NCBI RefSeq assembly: GCF_900496995.4
Contig: NC_044014.1
Coordinates: 12,116,501-12,180,500 of the forward strand
Source of the DNA: Aquila chrysaetos chrysaetos
Lineage: Eukaryota > Chordata > Aves > Accipitriformes > Accipitridae
Reading direction: 5' to 3'
DNA: 64,000 nucleotides
Position 1 is the first letter of the stretch. The number at the start of each line of letters is the position of its first letter. The translations under genes were made by a program, and so were the position numbers. The notes below the pieces were generated by a model. That model was not told the DNA's origin, ran no database searches, and worked only from the letters and a program-made list of their open reading frames with translations. Positions 24,301 through 31,288 of this stretch are shown one piece after another.

Positions 24301-26510
24301 AGTGGGGATTTTCAGTACTATGACCATGACGATTGTTAGTGAAAGCTTCAGTGAAAACAAGTGCTCAGGAATGGAGCTGTTTGGATGGAAATACCTCTTT
24401 TCAAAATTTAGCAATAAAAAATCCTGTATCCTGCTGTCCTGCTCATTTTCCAGTTCCAAACAAGGAACCGCATAAAATGATGCATTTTTAAATGGAGCGT
24501 TTAAAAGATCAGATACTATCCATCTCAACGGCAAGAAAAATTCTACACCCCCCCCCCCCCGAAAAAAAGCACAGTTTTGACCGTTCCCCTGGAAGACAAG
24601 AGCACTCTTAAAGAAAAAAACAAAACCAAACCAGCGGTCTCACACTTGATTTCCAAAGCAGCGATGCTGCTGCTTTCACACGCAAACCCGATTTCTGCTG
24701 GTAACTCCTGTCATTTTCCTGCTCGCGGCCACCGGCCGCGGTGCAGCTTAGCTCCTCAGACGCAGGGCTTTGCAGATTCATTACGAAACAACGATTAGCA
24801 CGTGAGAAAAAAAACCCACCTCAATATTAATTCAGCTTTGGAAAACAGCAAATATCAGCCTGGATTTGTTCCGGGCAAGCAGAGAACAAGGGCTTTCAGC
24901 CCATCACCACCACAGCTTTAGTGGCAGAGCAGCTTCTCCGCAGCGGGATCCCTTTCCCTGGAAGTCTGCGTGCACGCAGCTGTTCCCGCAGGACAAGGGC
25001 ACCCTATATTGTCACCTGCGTGGGACCTATAGCTGCCATGGGGGGGTGAGCGGCAAGGGGAGGGTGACGGCGTGATGGAGACTCGGGGCGAGGGACTCGC
25101 TGACCCCTTTGTAAAGTTAAACGAAAAAGAAAACGCAGCACACGCTCCACGAAGAGGAAGAAAAAAGGGGAAAACAGAAAACTGGGGAGGAAGAAAAAAC
25201 GAGGAAAAAAAAAGAAATAAAAAAAAAGAAACAGAAAATAAAATCGATGAAAATAAAGACTAAAAGAAAGAGTAACGGAGAAAGCCCAGGAAAACAAGGG
25301 CAAAGCGCCGGTGGGGGAGCGGAGCACGGGGCTCCCGGCGGCCTCTGCATGTGACACCCCCCGGGGGAACAGCGGCCCCCGGAGCCCCCGGGCTCGCCTC
25401 CCCCCCCCGCCGGGCCCCGCGCCCCCCCCGCCGCTCCGCTCCGCGCCCGCTCCGCGCCCCGCTCGGCAACGCGTGACGTCACACGGGGGACCCCGGCGCC
25501 GCGCATTGGCGGAGCGGGACGCGCGGCTCCGCCCCTCGGGAGGCCGCCGCCAATGAGCGCGGCGAGCTGCCTCCATGTGCGAACCATGTGGCTGCGGGGG
25601 CGGGGCGTCGGCGGGCGCAGCGCCGCGGGGCCGCGGGTGTCCGCTCCGCGCGTGGGGCTCCGCGGGCGCGCACCGCCGCGGGGGGCACCGCGGCCCCTTT
25701 GTTCCCAAGGCGGCCGTTCCCTACGGTGCCGCCGTCCCTCGCGGGCCGCGGCCCGCTCGGGAGGCCGCTCCGCAGGGGAAAGGCGCAGGCTACGCGTACC
25801 CTCCGCGCCCGCGGAGCAGGGGGCCGGCGGGCGCGACCGGCCGCCGCCCCGCACCGGGCGCTCGCCCTGCCCTGCCCTGCCCTGCGCTCCCCTCCCCGCC
25901 GGCTACCTGGCGAGCGCTGCCGCTTGCCTACGTGACTCTGCCCATGCCCCGGCGGGGGGAGCGGGGACGTGTCACCGCCTCCTCCCCCGCCGCTTCGGCT
26001 CCGCCACCGGCTCCGGCTCTGCGCGGGGCCCGCCGCCCCCCCCAGACCCCTCTCCGCGCCCCCCCTCCCCGAGAAGCGGAGACGCCCCCCGCCGTCCCGC
26101 TCCGCTCTCCATCCCAAACTTTTCCCCCCGGGGCCGGCCTCCCCGGTCGCGGCCGGTTGTGTGTGGGGGGGTGTCCCACGCGTGCCTCCGCCGCGGGGCG
26201 TGCAGGCCAGCCCCGGCGCCCTTTGTCACTGCGCCCCCGGCCCCTGCAGCCAGCCAAAAGTTTGGGTTATCGTTTTTCTCCCCCACCGCCGGTCACGCAC
26301 ACGCGCGGCCACGAGCCCACACTCACTTTTATTCTCCTTCTCGATCCGCTCCAGGTAGCTGGCGGCCTCCAGCAGCACCTGCACGTTGTAGAGGAAGGTG
26401 TCCATGCCCGCCGCGGGGCCCGTGTTGCAGATGTCCCCGAGGGGGCACCGGGCCCCTCCGGCCTCCCCCGCGCCCCGCGGCTCCCTCCGCGGCCGGCCGC
26501 GCTTCCCCAT
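15250..26510 (-). CDS. MXI1: MXI1, MAX-interacting transcriptional repressor (5' part: two alternative first exons and shared exon 2)
   Basis: MXI1 dimerises with MAX, binds E-boxes and recruits SIN3-HDAC repressor complexes in the nucleus, opposing MYC (family knowledge). Three coding exons are visible: 26327-26510 (long form), 16114-16186 (short form) and shared exon 2 at 15250-15382. Both first exons end in phase 1 and exon 2 begins with AG, so either junction restores a residue followed by CEHGYAS, a segment I recognise from MXI1. MXD1 and MXD4 share a similar short motif but not the following [12 protein letters not shown] stretch. Linkage to ADD3 on the same strand supports the assignment. 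The protein is incomplete because the bHLH-zipper exons lie left of position 1. An MXD paralogue is unlikely. Confidence 0.93.
15383..16113 (-). other. MXI1: MXI1 intron between short first exon and exon 2
   Basis: The 731-nt intron runs from donor GTAATG at 16113 to acceptor GCAG at 15383. Its 3' end contains long A runs on the plus strand (T runs on the sense strand). Its 5' end is C-rich on the plus strand and belongs to the edge of the short-isoform CpG island. No other coding signal is seen. Confidence 0.85.
15408..15472. repeat. A-rich low-complexity tract (T-rich on MXI1 sense strand)
   Basis: Two A runs of 10-13 bases and A/G-rich stretches sit directly upstream of the exon 2 acceptor on the sense strand, forming an extended pyrimidine tract. 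Confidence 0.8.
16114..16186 (-). CDS. MXI1: MXI1 alternative first coding exon, short isoform (exon 1)
   Basis: The ATG at 16186 encodes 24 residues plus one base, then an AGAG|GTAATG donor. The peptide [18 protein letters not shown] is nearly the canonical MXI1 N terminus ([18 protein letters not shown] from memory). It carries the Sin3-interaction helix at residues 6-23. The context GCCATGG is a near-ideal Kozak match. Joined to exon 2 it reads LERRERECEHGYA, as in mammalian MXI1. The same frame stays open for 75 further codons upstream to an ATG at 16411. That extension is Pro/Gly/Ala/Arg-rich and probably 5' UTR. No acceptor is needed because this is a first exon with its own CpG-island promoter. 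Confidence 0.93.
16641..16664. repeat. (GGCT)n tetranucleotide repeat
   Basis: Six perfect GGCT units, flanked by imperfect copies, lie in the short-isoform CpG island upstream of the ATG. Confidence 0.9.
16744..16766. promoter_or_regulatory. Tandem GC boxes (Sp1/KLF-type)
   Basis: Four consecutive CCCCG units read as GGGGCGGGGCGG on the MXI1 sense strand, about 560 bp upstream of the short-isoform ATG. Such clusters are typical of TATA-less CpG-island promoters. Confidence 0.7.
16866..16881 (-). promoter_or_regulatory. ACTACA-TTCCC promoter motif (ZNF143/THAP11-type site)
   Basis: On the MXI1 sense strand the sequence reads GGGAACTACACTTCCCA. It contains ACTACACTTCCCA, one mismatch from the vertebrate promoter motif ACTACAATTCCCA bound by ZNF143/THAP11 (established motif). 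It lies about 680 bp upstream of the short-isoform start codon, a plausible distance for the core promoter. Binding itself is inference. Confidence 0.55.
16957..16995. repeat. (TTCC)n pyrimidine repeat
   Basis: A run of CTTCC/TTCC units lies on the plus strand (GGAA units on the MXI1 sense strand), just upstream of the ACTACA-TTCCC motif in the sense direction. GGAA repeats can be recognised by ETS factors, but no function can be shown here. Confidence 0.85.
19740..20100. other. Compact AT-rich intronic block, candidate enhancer or conserved element
   Basis: A non-repetitive block in the long-isoform intron contains several ATTA/TAAT cores, CAGCTG at about 19822 and TTAATCAA-type motifs near 20055. 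It looks like a vertebrate conserved noncoding element, but this is a judgement from texture alone. Confidence 0.3.
20215..20335 (-). repeat. MIR-like ancient SINE fragment
   Basis: GGGAAACTGAGGTGTAAGC, then AGAGGTGGAACAGGAACACA, then CCAACCCTCTGCTTTGA, follow the reverse-complement MIR order with several mutations. Confidence 0.55.
21205..21310 (+). repeat. MIR-like ancient SINE fragment
   Basis: TGTGACTTTGGTCAAGTCACTTGACTGAT, with AAAATTAAGTAAGAGGACCTCC after it, resembles the forward MIR core (TGTGACCTTGGGCAAGTCACTT, then AAAATGGGG). Confidence 0.5.
23603..23715 (+). repeat. Ancient sauropsid SINE/LINE 3'-tail-like repeat
   Basis: The segment contains CTTGGGGCAGGGCACTGTC, followed by TACAGCACCTAGCCCAACAG. 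It resembles a 3' tail sequence common in turtles, crocodiles and birds (CTTTGGGGCAGGGACTGTC, then TACAGCGCCTAGCACAATGG). Family naming would need a repeat database. Confidence 0.5.
24548..24560. repeat. C homopolymer
   Basis: Thirteen consecutive C bases lie in the long-isoform intron and are followed by an A run. Confidence 0.85.
25130..25310. repeat. A/G-rich polypurine tract
   Basis: About 180 bases are nearly all A and G on the plus strand, with only scattered pyrimidines. The tract borders the long-isoform CpG island. On the MXI1 sense strand it is pyrimidine-rich. The open frames across it encode only Lys/Glu- or Phe-rich peptides and are not genes. Confidence 0.8.
25474..25481. promoter_or_regulatory. 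Full palindromic cAMP-response element TGACGTCA
   Basis: A perfect eight-base CRE lies in the first intron of the long form, within the CpG island. An inverted CCAAT (ATTGG) follows at about 25505 and a direct CCAAT at about 25551. The CREB/ATF consensus is established; use here is inferred. Confidence 0.6.
25929..25971. promoter_or_regulatory. Pair of ACGTG hypoxia-response-type cores
   Basis: TACGTGAC at 25929-25936 and GACGTGTC about 35 bases further on contain the RCGTG core bound by HIF. They are 0.36-0.4 kb inside the intron from the long-exon donor. Mammalian MXI1 is reported to be HIF-inducible, so the position is suggestive, but the core is short and common in GC-rich DNA. Confidence 0.35.
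26327..26510 (-). CDS. MXI1: MXI1 alternative first coding exon, long isoform (exon 0)
   Basis: The ATG at 26510 opens 61 codons plus one base and ends at a strong AAAA|GTGAGT donor. The peptide begins [13 protein letters not shown], matching the start I recall for the mammalian long isoform ([10 protein letters not shown]). The RGRP core with flanking basic residues resembles an AT-hook. Residues about 42-57 ([16 protein letters not shown]) form the amphipathic Sin3-interaction helix. The final IEKENK joins exon 2 to give KKCEHGYA. The start has G at -3 and G at +4, a good Kozak context. The stretch between the basic start and the CPLGDICNT segment is much shorter than the Ala/Pro-rich mammalian one as I remember it. 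The exon lies inside a CpG island. Confidence 0.9.
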
Positions 26511-26519
26511 GCCCCGCCG

Positions 26520-26541
26520 CGCCGCCGCCGCCGCCGCCGCC
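26520..26541. repeat. (GCC)n triplet repeat in the long-isoform 5' UTR
   Basis: Six or seven GCC units (GGC on the sense strand) start about 10 bases upstream of the long-isoform ATG. A second GCC cluster lies at 26622-26642. Confidence 0.85.
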
Positions 26542-26688
26542 TCCCCGTGCGGCGCTGCGCGCGCGCCTGTCCGTCTGTCCGTCTTCTGCCGGCGAGCCCG
26601 GCGGCCGCCGCGGTCCTAGCGCTGCCGCCGCCGCCGCCGCCCGCCCCGGCGCTCTGTCGCCCCACGGGCCGCCGCCGCCGCCGTCCCG

Positions 26689-26705
26689 CCCCCCCCCCCC
26701 CCCCC
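26689..26705. repeat. 17-base C homopolymer (G run on the sense strand)
   Basis: An uninterrupted C run lies about 180 bp upstream of the long-isoform start, within the presumptive promoter or 5' UTR. Confidence 0.9.
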
Positions 26706-27393
26706 GCGGCTCGTCGGGGCGGCCCGGCCGCGCCTGCGGAGTGCGAGCGCTGGCGGCTGCCCGGCTCTCGGGGCGGGACCGGCGGGTCGCCCCCCCCCCG
26801 GCAGCCCCGGGATGTCCTGCACAACCCCCCCCGGCAGCGGCAACGACCCCCTGGAACCGGGAGGGGGGGGTGGTGGGGGTGGCACCGCGCCCCCGGGGAC
26901 GGTGGCACGGCGCTGGCGGGGACAGCGTGGCGGTGGGAGCCCCGCCGCACCCAGGACACGGAGGCACGGCCAGGCCCGCGGTGCCCCTTGTCACCCTGTG
27001 TCACCTCCCGTCCCTGCCCGGGGACCCCGGGTGACAGGCGGGCTGGGGGTCTCTGCTATGCCCAGCCCTGGGGGTGCAGCCCCTGGGTCCGGCAGACCCC
27101 CGGCACGAAGTACCGGCGGTTTAATATCAAATTACTCCTGCTTTTTTGAGCGATGCCCCCCAGAAAGCCCTCTCTGGGTTCAGGCTCCAAAAGCAGTTAA
27201 TAAATTAATTCTCTCCGAAGCGAATCGCAGCTGGAGAGCAGGCAGGGGACGCACCAGCCTCCCCCCAACCCGGGGTCAGGGCCCGGCACGCCGTGGCTGG
27301 GGCATATCCTTATTTTCCCCTTGTTTTGCATCCAGGCAGGTGGAGAACGAGCACCTGCGCCCCGGGGAGAGAGCGCAGGACGTGACCCGGACT

Positions 27394-27419
27394 GAGGAGG
27401 AGGAGGAGGAGGAGGAGGA
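27394..27419. repeat. (GAG)n triplet repeat
   Basis: Eight to nine GAG units lie about 0.9 kb upstream of the MXI1 long-isoform ATG. Confidence 0.85.
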
Positions 27420-27996
27420 AGGCGAGTCTTCGCACTTCCACAAACCGTCCGCGGTCTCGGGCCTGTGAGTTTGGAGGGGACAGCAGGAGGGGACCCCGCT
27501 GGCACCGGGCCGGCAGCAGATGCCCTCCGACACCCTCCTGGCTCCGCTTCCACCCGCGGCGGCAACGCCCGAGCCGTGGTGCTACACCGGCAGCGCGAAA
27601 CCCCGCTCCTGCCCGGCCGGTCGGGTCGGTCTGGATCCGCGAGGAGCCCTGCGGGAGCGGCCAGGGCGAAGCATCGCCCCAGAGATGTGCTGGGGTGCGG
27701 GGACCTGCTAATGCCCGGCTGCCGTGGGGCTCCGCGGGCCTCGCGGGGGCCAGCACTGGCTGGAGGTAAGGAGAGAAGAGAGGTCGCGGTGGTGTTTAAA
27801 AGATGACCTATTAGTAAGTGTTAATTGGTACCTGGAGCCTGCAGTGTCACAGGCACCTGAATCATCCGAGAGGGGACGATGCCCCAGACGGCAGCGCGTG
27901 CAATGAAGTTCCTCCGGCTCCCAATTGCTGGGAGCCAGCAGGCTATTTTTGGGAAGCATGGCTGCAGGATTTTGTCGGTCACGCGCCCTTCCCAGG

Positions 27997-28004
27997 GCAC
28001 GTGC
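27997..28004. promoter_or_regulatory. Palindromic E-box GCACGTGC
   Basis: This is a perfect MYC/MAX/MXI1-class E-box with symmetrical flanks, about 1.5 kb upstream of the MXI1 long-isoform start. MAX-network occupancy and autoregulation are speculation. Confidence 0.3.
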
Positions 28005-31000
28005 CGGAGTTGGGCTGGCTCTCCAGGCGGCTCAGCCCAGCCTTTCCCGTGGCCGCATGGTACCTCTGCGCTGGCAGCAGCACGTGGCCGACTCGTTCTT
28101 CCCAGGCTGCTGCTGCGTCAAAGATGCCATGACTTGTCCCGTCACCGCGTTTGGCAGAGTGACGCTACTACCACCCAAAACGGGCTGATGGATGGCACGG
28201 GATGGACCGGCAGTGCCCGGAGGTGGGAAGTCCTGGGAAAATTAGGAAGCGGTGGGGCATGATGGATGAGCTGGGTTTAGCCGTGGCCTGGAGAAGAGTG
28301 GGGAAGGCAGAGGTGAGAGCTCGGTGTGCCGGGAGCGGAGCAGCACAGCGGGCGTCCCGCCATCTGCAAGAGCAGGATTTCAGCTGGAAGAGCATGGGTT
28401 GACCAGAGCAGGGGTGGGGGTGGGAGCCCAGCTGAGCCATAAAGTACATCCAGCCAAGCAAAGGACTCAAAATGTACTTGGCTTTTACAAACTCCACTAA
28501 CTAGCTGAGATAAGACACGATTCCCACTTTACAAGTGTGCACCGGCAAACACTTCCATTAAAACATCAGGCAGAAAGTCTCTGGCTCTCTAGTTGCGCAG
28601 AGACTGAGCTGGCAATGTGACTCTGCTCTAACCAGCCCTGGCTGCATCCACTGGAAACCTGGGCACAAGCGGCTGCCCAGCTTGGCATAGTGCTGAGGGC
28701 ATCTTTCTGCCTGCTCACCAACGGGGAGAAGGCTTTCTGTGACCTAAGCTTAAAGTCTGAGAAGTCGTTACTGAAAACAGATCAAAGGCAGCAGAGGCAG
28801 CCAGCATCAGATTGCTTAAAAATCACGAGTTAAAAATCTCTGCCCCTCTCCCAGAAGAAGATGAGGATGCGTACGGTCATCTGGAGTTCATACTGTAGAT
28901 CCCGTGCCTAATGGCAGCATCCTGTTACCTACTGCATTTCTTGATCCTCCTCATGCACCTGTGCAAACCTTCTGGGATTTTTTGAATGCTTTGTATGAAT
29001 TGGTGCTGATTCAGCCGTTGGTAGCAGGTAGTCCTTTTCCCAGTGTGACATCCCCAGGGTTTGAAGCCAGAATGATCATAATTTTGATTCCCTTCCCTTC
29101 TAGCTTAATTCTGAGATTTTTTTTCTTTAAAGTTACTTCCACAGAGTAAAGTGATCTGAATTATAAGTCTCCTCAAACAGCTTGCCCTGGAAGGGTTCAA
29201 GCAGCTCCGCCGTGGCTGGCCAGGCTGCGGGATGTCCCCGACGCCCCCGAGAACCGTGGTGGGTCTGGCCCAGCATTAAGCCCCAGCTACCAGCTCCAGA
29301 GCTCCTGTCTGAGGGGGACCATGCCCTGGACTCTTTGATGCTCTGTTTCTCCTAACATTTTTTCTCTGGGCATCCATCCTTGTCCGCCAGTGGCAGTACG
29401 CTGAGTTGGCCTGGCTGTCCTCGTGCTTTGCTGTGGTGGCCCCAAATCACAGCTCCCATCTGAATCCCGGCAGCCCGTGCACAGCTGGGTCCTTGGTGGA
29501 GAAGTGTTGGAGGCTGCGCCTGGACACCTCCCATGGGGACGGTCCTTGTCCCCATGAGGTTTGTACTCGGAGACAGCCCAGGGCAAAGCACAGCTCAGGC
29601 TCTTGCCCGTCAGTGATGCCAGGAGGTGCAAGAACACTTCCCTGTCCTGTCTGCTCCTGGGACAGCAGAGGGTTATGGCGTTTGTTAGGGAATGGCGTAG
29701 GGAGATCCCAGCATTTCCAAGGGAATGGTCCAAGGGCAGGATTTCCAATGGAACTGGCTCAGGAGAAATGGGGTTTCCAGGGGATATGGGCTGGGGAGTA
29801 CATTGCAAAAAAAGGGGCGGGCAGGGGAAAGCACACAGACGGATCAGAGAGGCAACGCAGAAGGAGCGATAAGGGAGGAGGTTTTGCAGTATCGCCAGCT
29901 CTGCACGTCCAGCAGCTGCGGTCCAGCACCCTCATCCATGGCAGCCTTCTAAATACAGCCAGTTAAGGGCGTGCTCTCTTTATTTGCCTTCTCCTTTACT
30001 TTGTTTAACCTTTGAGCTCACCCTGAAGTCTTATTGTCAATTTTTTCTCTGCAAGGCGATGGTGGAGCTGCTTCTCGGACAAAAGTGGAGGGACCGAGTA
30101 CAGCCCCGTGGGCCCACGGGAATGGGAGATGGGGTGAGCCAGGGCGAGCCACTGGCACAGCCCCACTGCCCACGCCATTGGCACGGCTGCCGCTGCCCGG
30201 GCATGTTGCCAAAGCATCGCTCACCACGTGGGAGATCCCTGGACCTTTTACCAGCAGCCTGTGGCCGCATGCTGCCCTCAGTACGGCATGGCACGGCAAG
30301 GGGAGCGTGGCCCAGGGGTGCGGAGGTCAGGTGCCTGTGCTGCTGCTGCCAAATTCACACTTGTGGAAGTGGGAAAAAGAGCCACCCCATCATTCGGGCA
30401 TTGGGCCAGGTAAGAGGTAAGATTGCCGGAGTGCTTTTGTTTTGGAGTGCTTTTATTTTGCAGTGCTCCGTAACACAGCAAAGTGTGGGTTTATGTGCAA
30501 AGCTGCCCGGCGGTGTGAGTTGCCATGAGAAACCATCGGGTTAAAGTGTGAGCATCCCACTCCGTTCTGCAGTGGGCATCTCGTGCGTGCGTGTCGTGCC
30601 CTCGTTGGGCCGAACAGTGAAAAACACAGCCACTGCTCTGAGCGGGAATGGTGAGTCCCCTTCGGTGGGTGTATTTTGATATTGTTCTGGTGGTATCGCG
30701 CACTCACAGCCGCGATTTCCCCACCTCGCAGGTGTTACCTGTTCAGTTTGTTCCAGTGGCAGCACCAGGTTAAATCACCCCCTGGACAGACCTGGCAGGG
30801 TTTGGAGAGGGTTTGAAAGGGTAGGGGCCAGGACAACCCTGGGTTTCAGTCTGCAAAGGCTCCTAGAGACACCTGCTCTCTCTCCTTTCCAGCTAATCCC
30901 ATTGTAATCCTTTTATAAAATTTCACCTGCCTTTAAAAGTCTGCTGCTGCCCTTTTGGAAGGACGAACCTGTTTTCCAAGCGATAATTGCACTGCCCATC

Positions 31001-31081
31001 TGCCAAGGGCAGGCATATCTCACTGCACAAGAATGATACCAATATATTAAAAAATTGTTTGGAGGACTATCACATGTCTTC

Positions 31082-31102
31082 TTTTTTTTTTTTTTTTTTT
31101 TT
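31082..31102. repeat. T homopolymer (21 bases)
   Basis: An uninterrupted T run in intergenic DNA. No associated SINE body was recognised. Confidence 0.9.
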
Positions 31103-31258
31103 GTATGGACACAGTTGTTGTTGTGGTGATGGGCTAGAGCTCGTCTGGAACAGCTGTACCCTGGAAGGAGAGCAGATCTCTGATGGATCCTGGGTGAATC
31201 CTAAAGGCTCGACTTCACTGTTGGACCCGGCAAGATGAGCTCAGGCCCGAGCCAAGAA

Positions 31259-31288
31259 GCTGCTGCTGCTGCTGCTGCTGCTGCTGCT
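31259..31288. repeat. (GCT)10 triplet repeat
   Basis: Ten perfect GCT units. In one plus-strand frame they would encode poly-alanine after an ATG at 31235, but that frame has no other gene-like feature. Confidence 0.9.

Larger units (their letters stand above)
16187..26326 (-). other. MXI1: MXI1 long-isoform intron, upstream of the short first exon
   Basis: For the long transcript, the intron runs from the donor at 26326 to the exon 2 acceptor at 15383 and skips the short first exon. Its part upstream of that exon holds both CpG-island flanks. Between about 17.5 and 25.2 kb it is of ordinary composition. There it contains MIR-like fragments near 20.2 and 21.2 kb, a SINE/LINE tail near 23.6 kb and a compact AT-rich block at 19.74-20.1 kb. 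No exon is recognised within it. Confidence 0.75.
25290..27100. promoter_or_regulatory. MXI1: CpG island at the MXI1 long-isoform first exon
   Basis: Very high GC and CpG density surround the long first exon and extend on both sides. The 5' side (26511-27100) carries GCC triplet runs and a 17-base C run. The intronic side carries CRE, CCAAT and ACGTG motifs. The position marks it as the promoter of the long transcript. Transcription start sites cannot be placed from sequence alone. GC-rich sequence continues less densely to about 27.8 kb. Confidence 0.85.

Noticed and set aside
25553-27149. Plus-strand open frames of 493 and 524 codons
   Set aside because: They overlap each other in different frames inside the MXI1 long-isoform CpG island. 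They are Pro/Arg/Ala-rich, as expected from GC-rich DNA lacking stop codons, and they run antisense through the real exon.
31259-31288. Triplet repeat as part of a protein-coding gene
   Set aside because: The surrounding 80-codon frame shows no other gene-like feature.
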